Below, in pieces: positions 8,600 to 17,402 of a DNA stretch of 64,000 bases. Origin of the DNA: Nocardioides albus (lineage in GTDB: Bacteria; Actinomycetota; Actinomycetes; Propionibacteriales; Nocardioidaceae); the NCBI RefSeq assembly GCF_014648255.1, contig NZ_BMQT01000005.1:1-64000 (forward strand), in the 5' to 3' direction. Numbering within the stretch: the stretch's first letter is position 1; each line of letters opens with the position of its first letter. The notes under the pieces are model-generated. The model ran no database searches. It was not told the DNA's origin and saw only the letters and a list, made by a program, of their open reading frames with translations. A program made the position numbers and the translations under genes.

Positions 8600-10275
8600 C
8601 TGTGTTGGTCTCGCCACGAGTTCGCTCGTACCTCGCGAGCTCGGCTCGACCAGCCGTGCTGGTCGCCCTCGCCGCCCTCCCGGTGGCGGTGCTGGCGGTC
8701 TTCTTCGTCCTGCCGGTCACCGGGATGGTGCAGCGTGGCCTCTTCGCCTCGGGTTCGTTCGACCCTGCGGTCGCGATCCGGGTGCTGCAGCGATCGGAGG
8801 TCCAGCGGGCGCTCTGGTTCACGCTGTGGTCCTCGGGGTTGGCGACGGTGCTGAGCGTGGCGCTGGGGCTGCCGGCCGCCTTCGCTCTCCACCGGCTGAG
8901 CTTTCCGCTGCAGCGAGTCATCCGAGCAGGGCTGCTGGTGCCGTTCGTACTTCCCACCGTCGTCGTCGGGGTCGCCTTCCGCGAGCTCATCGGTGAGGCC
9001 GGGTTGCTGGCCGGGCTGGGGCTCGACGGCACCCCGACCGCGATCATCCTGGGCCTGGTCTTCTTCAACGCCTCGGTCGTGATCCGGGCGGTCGGGGCGG
9101 CGTGGGAGTCGCTCGACCCGCGGCCGGGGGAGGCCGCTGCCGCGCTGGGGGCAGGGCCCGCGCGGGTCTTCTGGACGATCACGCTGCCTGCGCTGCGCCC
9201 GGCGATCGTCTCCGCGGCGTCGGTGGTCTTCCTGTTCTGTGCCACCGCGTTCGGGATCGTGCTCACCCTCGGCGGGGTGCGCTACAACAGCATCGAGACC
9301 GAGATCTACAAGCTCACCTTCACCCTGTTCGACCTTCCCGGTGCCGCGGTGCTGTCGGTGCTGCAGCTGTTGGTCGTCATCGGGTTGCTGGTTGTGGCCG
9401 GCCGACTGCGTTCGGTGCCGGATCCTGCGCAGTCACGGGTCGTCGTACGCCGCCGGCGGGTCTCGCTGCGGGACCTACCGGTCCTGCTGTCGACGTCGGT
9501 GCTCGTCCTGCTGGTCGCCGGGCCACTGCTGGCGCTGTTGCTCGGGTCGCTGCGGGTCGATGACCGGTGGAGCCTGGGGAACTACGCCGCTCTGCAGACG
9601 CCCGGGTTTGACCCGCCGTTGCCGGTCCCGGTCACCACCGCGCTGATGACGTCGCTGGCGGTCGCGGTGCAGGCGTCAGTGATCGCGCTCGTGCTCGGGC
9701 TGCTGGTGGCGTTCGCCGTGACCCGGCGGTCGCAGACCCGGGCCGAACGGCGGGTGCGGGGCGTCCTCGACGGACTCTTCATGGTGCCGCTCGGGGTCAG
9801 CGCGGTCACGTTGGGCCTCGGGCTCTATCTGACCCTCGGGTCGGGCGCGCTCGACTTCCGCGACGAGCCCTGGCTGGTCCCGCTGGCGCAGGCTCTGGTC
9901 GCGCTGCCACTGGTCGTACGCACCCTCGTGCCGGTCCTCGCGTCGGTCGACGATCGCCTGCGCCAGGCCGCAGCCGGGCTCGGGGCGGGGCCGCTGCGCG
10001 CGGTCATGACCGTCGACGTACCTGCCGTCTGGAAGCCGCTCCTCGCCTCCGCGGGCTTCGCGTTCGCGGCGTCGCTGGGGGAGTTCGGCGCGACGTCCTT
10101 CCTCGTCCGCGAGGAGCGCCCCACCCTCCCGGTCGTCATCCTCCGGCTGTTGTCCCGCCCCGGCTCCGACAACTACGGCATGGCCCTCGCCGCCGCCTGC
10201 GTCCTCGCCGCCACCACCGCCGCGGTCATGCTCCTCGTCGAGCGTCTCCGTGTCCCGTCGATCGGAGCACTGTGA
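8596..10275 (+). CDS. thiP: Thiamine ABC transporter permease (fused, two domains)
   Basis: A 559-aa permease with two tandem transmembrane halves of about six helices, as in ThiP of the Fe3+/thiamine family. Both halves carry an EAA-type cytoplasmic loop: AAAALGAGPARVFWTITLP in the first and QAAAGLGAGPLRAVMTVDVP in the second. GTG start overlaps the thiB stop. It is separated from thiQ by 177 bp holding tandem repeats, unusual for this operon. Confidence 0.9.
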   Translation: MTVLVSPRVRSYLASSARPAVLVALAALPVAVLAVFFVLPVTGMVQRGLFASGSFDPAVAIRVLQRSEVQRALWFTLWSSGLATVLSVALGLPAAFALHRLSFPLQRVIRAGLLVPFVLPTVVVGVAFRELIGEAGLLAGLGLDGTPTAIILGLVFFNASVVIRAVGAAWESLDPRPGEAAAALGAGPARVFWTITLPALRPAIVSAASVVFLFCATAFGIVLTLGGVRYNSIETEIYKLTFTLFDLPGAAVLSVLQLLVVIGLLVVAGRLRSVPDPAQSRVVVRRRRVSLRDLPVLLSTSVLVLLVAGPLLALLLGSLRVDDRWSLGNYAALQTPGFDPPLPVPVTTALMTSLAVAVQASVIALVLGLLVAFAVTRRSQTRAERRVRGVLDGLFMVPLGVSAVTLGLGLYLTLGSGALDFRDEPWLVPLAQALVALPLVVRTLVPVLASVDDRLRQAAAGLGAGPLRAVMTVDVPAVWKPLLASAGFAFAASLGEFGATSFLVREERPTLPVVILRLLSRPGSDNYGMALAAACVLAATTAAVMLLVERLRVPSIGAL

Positions 10276-10289
10276 ACCCACGCCGAGAA

Positions 10290-10420
10290 GTCACTCGCGT
10301 CGGCCGAAGCGTCACGTACGTCGGTCGAGACGTCACGTACGTCGGTCGAGACGTCACTCGCGTCGGCCGAGATGGCACGCCGGTGCCATCTCGGCCGACG
10401 GGGCTGACGCTTCGGCCGAC
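10290..10420. repeat. Four 21-bp tandem repeats ending in a perfect 18-bp hairpin
   Basis: Units at 10290-10310, 10311-10331, 10332-10352 (identical to the previous) and 10353-10373 begin GTCAC and contain GTCGG. The last unit leads into a perfect inverted repeat: 10361-10378 pairs with 10383-10400 across a 4-nt loop. The first unit (10299-10313) can also pair with 10405-10420. The whole lies between thiP and thiQ, so the transcript would fold into a strong nested stem, perhaps an RNA-stability or attenuation element. Confidence 0.8.
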
Positions 10421-10452
10421 CGGAGTGACGCTTCGGCAGGATCGAGGTTGCG

Positions 10453-11496
10453 ATGCTGTCGCTGCGTGAGGTGTCGGTGGCGTACGACGGGAAGGGCGCC
10501 GTCGAGGACGTCAGCCTGGAGCTGGCCGACGGGGAGGTGCTGGCGCTGCTCGGGCCGTCGGGGTCGGGGAAGTCCACCCTGCTGCGGGCGGTGGCCGGAC
10601 TGGAGCCGGCGACGGGGACGATCAGCTGGGACGGGCGGGACCTGCGCGGGGTGCCGACGCACAAGCGCGGGTTCGCGCTGATGTTCCAGGACGGCCAGCT
10701 GTTCTCGCACCTGACCGTCGCGAACAACGTCGCCTACCCGATGCGGCTGCGCCGGATTCCGGGCGCCGAACGTGGGAAGCGGGTCGTCGACCTGCTGGAG
10801 CTCGTCGGCCTGGGCGGTTATCAGGACCGTCTTCCCGGCACGCTCAGCGGCGGCGAACGGCAGCGGGTCGCGCTCGCGCGGGCGCTCGCGGTCGAACCCC
10901 GGCTGCTGCTCCTCGACGAGCCGCTCTCCGCCCTCGACGCCGGGCTGCGGGAACGGCTCGCGGGCGACCTGCGGCGGATCCTGCACGAGGCCGGCACCAC
11001 TGCGCTGATGGTCACCCACGACCAGGAGGAGGCGTTCGCGGTGGCCGACCGGATCGCGCTGCTACGTGACGGGCGTCTGGTGCAGGAAGGATCCCTGCAG
11101 GACGTGTGGGCGCGGCCGGTCGACACCTGGTCGGCCCTGTTCCTCGGCTATGCCCGCGTGCTCGAGGGGCCGGCGGCGTACACGGTCCTGAAGGCCGCCA
11201 GGATGGATCCGGCCGGAGCGGTGGCGTTGCGCCGCTCAGCCTTCGTCGTCGACCCGGCCGGTCCGCTCACCGGCACCGTGGTCTCGGCCAGGGCTACGCC
11301 GGAGCAGCATCGGCTCGTCGTACGTCTCGACGGTGTGGGTGAGGGCGTCGGTGAGGTGGACGCTGTCGCCGACTCGGCACCGGCTCCCGGGGAGGCGGTC
11401 GGGCTGAGGGTCGAGCCGAACCGGCTGGCCATCCCCGGATCGAGCTCCCCGGCGCAGGATGTCCAGGAATGGGCAGAGCCACCCCCGGCCACTTAG
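10453..11496 (+). CDS. thiQ: Thiamine ABC transporter ATP-binding protein
   Basis: A 347-aa ABC ATPase. Walker A is GPSGSGKST (residues 34-42), the signature LSGGERQ is at 131-137, Walker B LLLLDE is at 151-156, and the switch histidine lies in VTHDQ. A C-terminal extension of about 110 residues resembles a TOBE-like regulatory domain. It completes the riboswitch-controlled importer with thiB and thiP. A GAGG ribosome-binding site lies about 5-9 nt before the ATG. Confidence 0.9.
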   Translation: MLSLREVSVAYDGKGAVEDVSLELADGEVLALLGPSGSGKSTLLRAVAGLEPATGTISWDGRDLRGVPTHKRGFALMFQDGQLFSHLTVANNVAYPMRLRRIPGAERGKRVVDLLELVGLGGYQDRLPGTLSGGERQRVALARALAVEPRLLLLDEPLSALDAGLRERLAGDLRRILHEAGTTALMVTHDQEEAFAVADRIALLRDGRLVQEGSLQDVWARPVDTWSALFLGYARVLEGPAAYTVLKAARMDPAGAVALRRSAFVVDPAGPLTGTVVSARATPEQHRLVVRLDGVGEGVGEVDAVADSAPAPGEAVGLRVEPNRLAIPGSSSPAQDVQEWAEPPPAT

Positions 11497-11499
11497 AAT
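11494..11499 (+). promoter_or_regulatory. Probable -10 box of leaderless PAP2 gene
   Basis: TAGAAT, 8 nt before ATG 11508, overlaps the end of thiQ (the TAG at 11494 is the thiQ stop). There is no Shine-Dalgarno sequence and no clear -35. Confidence 0.55.
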
Positions 11500-11507
11500 T
11501 AACGGCT

Positions 11508-12575
11508 ATGTATCGCCGCGCTCAGATCTTCCTCGTCAGCAGCGCGCTGATCTTCGGTCTGATCGCAGTCGTGACCGCGCAGATCGTCGACAAGCGCATG
11601 CTCGACCCGGAGGGCTTCCTCGGACCGTCCTGGCTCCGGCTTCCCCTCCTGGTCGGAGCCGCCATCCTCGTCGACCTGGTGCCGCGTACGCTGTGGCAGG
11701 CGAAGTTCAAGTGGAAGGCAATGGGCCCCATCTTCAAGGAGCGGGTCCGCACCCACTGGACCCGTGAGCGGCTGACGCTCGTGGCGATGGGCATCGTCTG
11801 CTTCTACCTGGTCTACGTCTGCTACCGGAACCTCAAGTCGTTCCTGCCGTTCGTGGTCCCGGAGACCTACGAGTTCGACCACGAGCTGCACCTGATCGAC
11901 AAGGCGGTGCTCTTCGGCGCCGACCCGGCGATCCTGCTCCACGACCTTCTCGGCACCGGCTGGGTCGCCTGGTTCCTCTCCTACATCTACATGTGGTTCC
12001 TGCCGCTGGTGCCGTTCGCGGTCGCCGGCTGGCTGGTGTGGTCGCGCAACCTCGCCTACGGCTACTGGTTCGTGTGCTCCCAGTGCATCGCCTGGATCCT
12101 CGGCACCGTCTCGTACTACTGCCTGCCGACTGTCGGCCCCGGCCTTCAATATCCGTATCTCTATGCTGACCTGCCCGAGACACCAGCGAGCACACTGATG
12201 GAATCGCTGGTCTTCACCAGGCAGCATGTCCTCTTCGACGTCGACGCCAACGTGGTGCAGTCGGTCGGTGGCTTCGCCTCGCTGCACTGTGGCATCACGC
12301 TGCTGATGGCGCTGATGATCCAGGCCACGATCAACAATAAGATCGCCCGCTGGGCCGGCTGGATCAACTTCGGGATCACCGTCGTCGCGACCATCTACTT
12401 CGGTTGGCACTACCTCGCCGACGACATCGCGGGCTGCATGATCGCGCTCGTCGCCTACTACCTCGGCGGCCTGGTGGCCAACCAGAAGTTCCAGCGCAAG
12501 GGCGTACGTCGGCTCGTCTCGGAGTCCGACGAGATCGCCGACCGCGAGGCGAAGGTCGCCCACGAGCTGACCTGA
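11508..12575 (+). CDS. PAP2-family membrane phosphatase/phosphotransferase
   Basis: A 355-aa membrane protein with about six transmembrane helices. The PAP2 motifs of the inositolphosphotransferase-like subgroup are visible: CLPTVGPG, then SVGGFASLHCG and finally WHYLADDIAG with the catalytic histidine and aspartate. Such enzymes act on lipid or isoprenoid phosphates, or transfer phospho-head groups in membrane lipid synthesis. It stands between thiQ and an acyl-CoA dehydrogenase, with its own probable promoter. Exact substrate unknown. Confidence 0.8.
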   Translation: MYRRAQIFLVSSALIFGLIAVVTAQIVDKRMLDPEGFLGPSWLRLPLLVGAAILVDLVPRTLWQAKFKWKAMGPIFKERVRTHWTRERLTLVAMGIVCFYLVYVCYRNLKSFLPFVVPETYEFDHELHLIDKAVLFGADPAILLHDLLGTGWVAWFLSYIYMWFLPLVPFAVAGWLVWSRNLAYGYWFVCSQCIAWILGTVSYYCLPTVGPGLQYPYLYADLPETPASTLMESLVFTRQHVLFDVDANVVQSVGGFASLHCGITLLMALMIQATINNKIARWAGWINFGITVVATIYFGWHYLADDIAGCMIALVAYYLGGLVANQKFQRKGVRRLVSESDEIADREAKVAHELT

Positions 12576-12593
12576 TCCGGGTGTGGTCGGGCA

Positions 12594-12599
12594 TAGGGT
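12594..12599 (+). promoter_or_regulatory. Probable -10 box of leaderless acyl-CoA dehydrogenase gene
   Basis: TAGGGT ends 6 nt before GTG 12606, with no ribosome-binding site between. Confidence 0.55.
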
Positions 12600-12605
12600 G
12601 GCGAC

Positions 12606-14519
12606 GTGAACGCCATCGATGCCGCATCACTGACTTCACTTCTCGACGGGCGCTACGCCGAAGTCCGGCAGGACGTACGCAGAGCGCTGGCCGAGCGGGC
12701 CGACTTCCTCGACGAGGTCGAGGAGATGCCCCGCGCGGAGTATCGCGAACGGGTCCGGGAGGTGCTCCTCGACGTCTCCGCGACCGGTCTGACCGGGCTC
12801 GGGTTCCCGAAGGAGTACGGCGGTGACGGTGACGTCGGCGCCTCCATCGCCGCCTTCGAGGAGATGGCCGCAGGCGACCTGTCGCTGCTGGTGAAGTCGG
12901 GGGTGCAGTTCGGGCTCTTCGGCGGCGCGATCCTGCAGCTGGGGACGGCCCGTCACCACGACCGCTACCTCGCCGACGTCGTCGCCGGTCGGCTGCTCGG
13001 CTGCTTCGCGATGACCGAGCACGGTCACGGCTCCAACGTGGCCGCGGTGGCGACGGTGGCCACCTACGACCCGGCCACCCAGGAGTTCGTCATCGAGACG
13101 ACCCGGGAGGATGCGTACAAGGACTACATCGGCAACGCCGCGGCCCACGGCGAGCTCGCCGTCGTCTTCGCACAGCTGGTGGTCGGGGGTGAGGAGCGCG
13201 GGGTGCACGCTCTCGTGGTGCCGATCCGGGTCGCCGGCGTGGCCGCTCCTGGGGTGCGGATCGAGGACGACGGGCCCAAGATGGGGCTCAACGGCGTCGA
13301 CAACGGACGGCTGTGGTTCTCGGGCGTGCGGGTGCCGCGTACGTCTCTCCTGAACCGCTTCGCGGACGTCACCGAGTCCGGCGAGTACGTCTCCGAGATC
13401 GAGTCGGCCGGGCGGCGCTTCTTCACCATGCTCGGCACGCTCGTGCAGGGTCGCGTCTCGGTCGGTGGGGCCGCGATCCGGACCTCGGAGGTCGCGCTGA
13501 CGATCGCGGTCCGCTACGCGCTGCGGCGCCGACAGTTCGAGGCGTCTGCGGAGGCGGAGGAGTCACTGCTCCTCGACTATGGCCAGCACCAGCGACGGCT
13601 GCTGCCGCTGGTCGCACGGACCTACGCGCTGCGCTTCGCGCAGGAGGTCGTACGCGACGACCTGCACGACGTCTTCTCCGGCGTCGCAACCTCGGAGCAC
13701 GCCCGGCGTGAGCTCGAGTCGCGAGCCGCCGGCACCAAGGCGCTGGCGACCTGGCACGCGACCCGGACGATCCAGGAGTGCCGGGAGGCGTGTGGAGGGG
13801 CGGGCTACCTGGCAGTGAACCGGTTCGCTGCGCTGAAGGCCGACACGGACGTCTTCACGACCTTCGAAGGTGACAACACGGTGCTCCTGCAGCTGGTCGC
13901 CAAGGGGTTGCTCACCGGCTACTCGAGCGAGTTCGAGGAGATGGACCAGCTGGACCTGGTCCGCTTCGTCGCCGGTCTCGCCGTCGAGACGGTTCTGGAG
14001 CGGACCGCCGTGCACAAGCTGCTCGAACGCGTCCGCGACGTGGTGCCGATCGCGGGCGAGCGGGAGCCGGACATCCTCGACTCCGACTACCACCTGGCCA
14101 TGCTGCGCTTCCGCGAGGAGCACATGCTCGCCGGCGTCGCCCGGCGCCTGCAGTCCGGGTTGAAGGACGGACGCGAGCCCGGGGAGGTCTTCTCGACCGT
14201 GCAGGACCATGTCATCGGGGTCGCTCACGCGCACGTGGAGCGGCTGATCCACGAGGCGTTCTGGGAGAAGGTGCGCGGGATTCCGTCGGGTGTCGTACGC
14301 GACCTGATGGACACCCTCTGCGACCTCAGCGCGCTCTCGGTGATCGAGGCCGACCGGGCCTGGTTCATGGAGCACGGCCGCCTCTCCTCCGAGCGCTCCA
14401 AGGCCATCACCGCCGAGGTCAACCGCCTCTGCCGCGAGCTTCGCCCCCACGCGCGGCTGCTCGTCGACGGGTTCGGGGTGCCGGATGAGCTGCTGCGGGC
14501 GAAGGATCTGCTGGGCTGA
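12606..14519 (+). CDS. Acyl-CoA dehydrogenase/oxidase family flavoprotein
   Basis: A 637-aa enzyme. An N-terminal helical part (GFPKEYGGDG) leads to the FAD/substrate motif CFAMTEHGHGSNV, then the dehydrogenase C-terminal helices with the catalytic region TFEGDNTVLLQLVAKG. A further ~180-residue C-terminal extension makes it longer than classical acyl-CoA dehydrogenases (about 380 aa) and like acyl-CoA oxidases (ACOX). Role: first oxidation step of fatty-acid beta-oxidation. Single gene with a leaderless GTG start. Confidence 0.87.
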   Translation: MNAIDAASLTSLLDGRYAEVRQDVRRALAERADFLDEVEEMPRAEYRERVREVLLDVSATGLTGLGFPKEYGGDGDVGASIAAFEEMAAGDLSLLVKSGVQFGLFGGAILQLGTARHHDRYLADVVAGRLLGCFAMTEHGHGSNVAAVATVATYDPATQEFVIETTREDAYKDYIGNAAAHGELAVVFAQLVVGGEERGVHALVVPIRVAGVAAPGVRIEDDGPKMGLNGVDNGRLWFSGVRVPRTSLLNRFADVTESGEYVSEIESAGRRFFTMLGTLVQGRVSVGGAAIRTSEVALTIAVRYALRRRQFEASAEAEESLLLDYGQHQRRLLPLVARTYALRFAQEVVRDDLHDVFSGVATSEHARRELESRAAGTKALATWHATRTIQECREACGGAGYLAVNRFAALKADTDVFTTFEGDNTVLLQLVAKGLLTGYSSEFEEMDQLDLVRFVAGLAVETVLERTAVHKLLERVRDVVPIAGEREPDILDSDYHLAMLRFREEHMLAGVARRLQSGLKDGREPGEVFSTVQDHVIGVAHAHVERLIHEAFWEKVRGIPSGVVRDLMDTLCDLSALSVIEADRAWFMEHGRLSSERSKAITAEVNRLCRELRPHARLLVDGFGVPDELLRAKDLLG

Positions 14520-14544
14520 GGCGTGCGGCGGCAGGGTGGGATGT

Positions 14545-14628
14545 TCACCGAGGTAACTCGGTCGGGGGTCACTTGCTTCGTGGAGTTCCGCGAAGGCAGT
14601 GTGCGCTCGCTGAGTTACCTCGGTGAGC
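14545..14628. repeat. Nested palindromic repeat, copy 1
   Basis: Outer arms 14545-14559 and 14612-14626 are perfect 15-bp inverted copies. The left one lies within the small hairpin ACCGAGGTAACTCGGT (14547-14562). At the centre is the conserved core CTTCGTGGAGTTCCGCGAAG (14576-14595), able to fold through CTTCG/CGAAG. It sits between the acyl-CoA dehydrogenase and the P-loop kinase. Copies 2 and 3 share the architecture. Confidence 0.8.
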
Positions 14629-14735
14629 ATCCGCCGGCGCAGCATGGGTGACATGGGCCGCTGACTCTCCACAGGTGGCGCCGGGGAGAGGGTGCGGCTC
14701 GCCGGCAGAACGTCGTCTGGTGGTTGACTGGCCAC

Positions 14736-15287
14736 GTGGCCAGGCTGATCCTCATCAACGGAATGCCCGGAGTGGGAAAGTCGACGCTCGCCAGGCGCCT
14801 TGCGGCCGACCACCCCGGCATGCTGGTGTGCGACGTCGACCTGCTGCGCACGTTCGTCAGCGGGTGGAGAGACGACTTCATCGATGCTGGCGCTCGGATC
14901 CGCCCTGCGGCACTGGGGCTGATCCGCGGCTACCTCGAGGAGTCTGGCGACGTCGTGCTGCCACAGCTGTTCGCCCGAGTCAGCGAGCTCCAACGCTTCG
15001 AGAGGGCGGCGCACGAGGTGGGTGCGGAGTTCGTGGAGGTCATGCTCGAGGCCGTCGAGGAAGATGCTCTGGTTCGCTTCCACAGGCGCGACGACGGCAA
15101 CGACCCATGGCACCCGATCGTGAGGGAGATCGTGGCGGAGTCCGGTGGAGACGAGCACCTGCGCGCCTACGCCTCCAAGCTCACCGAACTGGTAGCGCAA
15201 CGCCCCGCGACGAAATTTGTCCCGAGCGTCGCGGATGAGGTCGACGCGACGTACGCCTCGTTGCGCGCCGCGCTCGGTGGATGCTGA
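14736..15287 (+). CDS. P-loop AAA/kinase-like ATPase
   Basis: A 183-aa P-loop protein with Walker A GMPGVGKST (residues 9-17) and an adenylate-kinase-like layout (CDVDLLRTF as the second acidic motif, then FHRRDD). It resembles small actinobacterial nucleotide or sugar kinases, but the substrate cannot be named. Start is uncertain: GTG 14736 (chosen, MARLILING) or TTG 14724. The gene is flanked on both sides by nearly identical palindromic repeats, whose second copy begins over its stop codon. Confidence 0.65.
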   Translation: MARLILINGMPGVGKSTLARRLAADHPGMLVCDVDLLRTFVSGWRDDFIDAGARIRPAALGLIRGYLEESGDVVLPQLFARVSELQRFERAAHEVGAEFVEVMLEAVEEDALVRFHRRDDGNDPWHPIVREIVAESGGDEHLRAYASKLTELVAQRPATKFVPSVADEVDATYASLRAALGGC

Positions 15288-15396
15288 CCGAGTTATCTCG
15301 GTGAACCAACACTTCCTTCGTGGAACTCCGCGAAGGAAGTGCGCCTTGACCGAGTTACCTCGGTCAGCATCCGCACCCCGACCGAGTTACCTCGGT
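15279..15396. repeat. Nested palindromic repeat, copy 2
   Basis: Outer arms 15279-15292 and 15359-15372 are perfect 14-bp inverted copies. The core CTTCGTGGAACTCCGCGAAG is at 15316-15335. Three ACCGAGTTAYCTCGGT mini-hairpins occur at 15287-15302, 15349-15364 and 15381-15396. It fills the gap between the convergent kinase and ppa genes, so it may also terminate both. Confidence 0.85.
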
Positions 15397-15411
15397 CAGC
15401 GAGCAACGGAC

Positions 15412-15903
15412 TCAGTGAGCGGTGTTCTTGAACCGGTCGATCGAAGCGGCGATCTCCGCCTCCGCGGCGGCACGGCCGACCCAGTCGGAGCCCTTGACGG
15501 TCTTGCCGGGCTCCAGGTCCTTGTAGTGCTCGAAGAAGTGCTTGATCTCGTTGAGCGTCCACTCGTCGACGTCGCCGAGGTCCTGGATGTGGTCGAAGCG
15601 GGGGTCGCAGGGGACGCAGAGGACCTTCTCGTCCTGGCCCTTCTCGTCCTCCATGACGTACATCGCGACGGGGCGGGACTCGACCAGCACCCCAGGGAAC
15701 AAGGGATACGGGGTCAGGACCAGCGCGTCGAGCGGGTCGCCATCCCCACCGAGGGTGTCTTCGATGTAGCCGTAGTCTGCGGGGTACATCATGGAGGTGA
15801 ACAGCACGCGGTCGAGTCGAAGCCGGTTCGACTCGTGGTCCACCTCGTACTTGTTGCGGGATCCCTTGGGGACCTCGATCAGTACGTCGAACTCCTGCGT
15901 CAC
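15412..15903 (-). CDS. ppa: Inorganic pyrophosphatase
   Basis: A 163-aa family I soluble pyrophosphatase that hydrolyses PPi to two phosphates. It has the N-terminal [16 protein letters not shown], the metal/active-site stretch [20 protein letters not shown] and the later [17 protein letters not shown] 15903 was chosen over the in-frame ATG at 15927 because GGAGG lies 6-10 nt before it and it gives the usual family N-terminus. It is divergent from dacB. Confidence 0.95.
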   Translation of the reverse strand: MTQEFDVLIEVPKGSRNKYEVDHESNRLRLDRVLFTSMMYPADYGYIEDTLGGDGDPLDALVLTPYPLFPGVLVESRPVAMYVMEDEKGQDEKVLCVPCDPRFDHIQDLGDVDEWTLNEIKHFFEHYKDLEPGKTVKGSDWVGRAAAEAEIAASIDRFKNTAH

Positions 15904-15988
15904 TTCTCTGCCTCCAGACAAACCCAAAACGGAATGCCGGACAGTCTGACATCGATCAGCGTCAGATCCGGCATCGAGGAGGATATCC

Positions 15989-17365
15989 GTGGAGCCACAG
16001 AGCGAGCCGAAGTGGCCCTCCGAGGAGCCGGAGGGACGCGGGAAGCTGGTGGTCGTGGTGCCGCTGGTGCTCGCGCTCCTGGTCGGAGCGGCGGCAGCGG
16101 CGTACGCCTTGGGATGGGTGCGCTACGCCGGCGGCAACGTCGCGCCGACCCCGCCGCCGGCGCCGCTGAACATCGCCACCGTCAGCCCCGCGGCGGTGGC
16201 GGGCGAGCAGACGAGGGCCCCGGGAAGGCCTGATCAGGCCGCGCTGGAGCAGGTGATGCGGGAGATGGTCCGCGACAAGCGGCTCGGCAAGCACCTGAAG
16301 GCCGCGATCGCACCGCTCGAGGGCGCCCCGCTGGTCACTCACGGCACGGGCGCGGCGACCCCGGCCAGCGTCACGAAGGTGCTGACCAGCGTGGCGGTGC
16401 TGGAGGCGTACGGTCCGGAGCGCCGGTTCGAGACCAGCACGACGCTCCAGGGGAGGACCGTCACCCTCGTCGGGGGTGGTGACGCATCTCTCAGCAGCGG
16501 CGACCTCGACACCCTCGCAGCCACGACCGCCCGCGAGCTCGGCTCGACGAAGACGGTCAGCCTCGCCTACGACGACAGCCTCTTCGAAGGCCCGACAGTG
16601 AGTCCGACCTGGCGACGCATCTACCTGGGTGAAGAGGTCGGCGGGATCACCGCGCTGCTGGTCGACCACGGCGGCTCACAGGCCAGGGGCTACAGCCAGG
16701 ACCCCTCTTTGCAGGCCGCCACCCAGTTCAAGAAGGCCCTGGCGAAGCACGGCGTCAAGGTCGTCGGCAAGCCGATCAGAGGGACGAAGGCAGGAGCCCA
16801 GCTCGCCGTGCACCGGGGCGACACTCTGCGCGAGATCGTCGAATACACGTTGGAGTACAGCGACAACCAGCTCGCCGAGGTGCTCGCCCGCCACGTCGGT
16901 CTCGCGGCCGGGAACCCGACGTTCGACGGCTCCACCGCAGCGATCACGGACACGCTGAAGGAGCTCGGCATCGACACCACCGGCCTGGTCCTTCTCGACG
17001 GGTCCGGTCTCTCCCGGCAGAACCGGATCCCGCCGGCGCTCCTGGTGAGCACGCTCCAGACCGCAGCCAGCCCCGACCGTCCCGAGCTCGCACCGACGAC
17101 GACCGGCCTTCCGGTCGCCGGCTGGATCGGCTCGCTCTCACGGCGGTTCGTCTTCGACGCCGAACCCGGCCGAGGCCGGGTCAGGGCCAAGACCGGCACC
17201 CTCAGCGGGGTCTCCGGGCTGTCGGGCATCGCGATCGACTCCCGCGGCACCCCGTTCGTCGTCGTACTCATGGCCGACGGGTTCAAACCCGAGGAGACCC
17301 TGGACGTACGCGACGCCCTCGACGACGCGATGACGGCGGTCGCGACGTGTCGATGCTCGGCATAG
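15989..17365 (+). CDS. dacB: D-alanyl-D-alanine carboxypeptidase/endopeptidase (PBP4, S13 family)
   Basis: A 458-aa penicillin-binding protein that trims peptidoglycan side chains outside the cell. One N-terminal transmembrane anchor (about residues 20-42) and a Pro/Ala linker precede the enzyme. The three catalytic motifs are complete: SVTK (127-130), SDN (291-293) and KTG (401-403). The inserted domain is short compared with E. coli PBP4. GTG 15989 follows GAGGAGGAT. It heads the conserved cluster with the zincin, tilS, hpt and ftsH. Confidence 0.9.
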   Translation: MEPQSEPKWPSEEPEGRGKLVVVVPLVLALLVGAAAAAYALGWVRYAGGNVAPTPPPAPLNIATVSPAAVAGEQTRAPGRPDQAALEQVMREMVRDKRLGKHLKAAIAPLEGAPLVTHGTGAATPASVTKVLTSVAVLEAYGPERRFETSTTLQGRTVTLVGGGDASLSSGDLDTLAATTARELGSTKTVSLAYDDSLFEGPTVSPTWRRIYLGEEVGGITALLVDHGGSQARGYSQDPSLQAATQFKKALAKHGVKVVGKPIRGTKAGAQLAVHRGDTLREIVEYTLEYSDNQLAEVLARHVGLAAGNPTFDGSTAAITDTLKELGIDTTGLVLLDGSGLSRQNRIPPALLVSTLQTAASPDRPELAPTTTGLPVAGWIGSLSRRFVFDAEPGRGRVRAKTGTLSGVSGLSGIAIDSRGTPFVVVLMADGFKPEETLDVRDALDDAMTAVATCRCSA

Positions 17366-17389
17366 ACAGCGCACGTGGGTCGGGTCGGC

Positions 17390-17395
17390 TACGGT
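17390..17395 (+). promoter_or_regulatory. Probable -10 box of leaderless zincin gene
   Basis: TACGGT, 7 nt before ATG 17403. No Shine-Dalgarno sequence. Confidence 0.45.
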
Positions 17396-17402
17396 CGTAC
17401 GC

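Noticed and set aside
10290..10373. CRISPR-like tandem repeats
   Set aside because: Units are directly adjacent with no spacers, and no cas genes are near.
10272..10469. 65-codon open frame with seven-residue repeats between thiP and thiQ
   Set aside because: It is produced by the 21-bp tandem repeats and runs into thiQ in another frame; no ribosome-binding site and no family resemblance.
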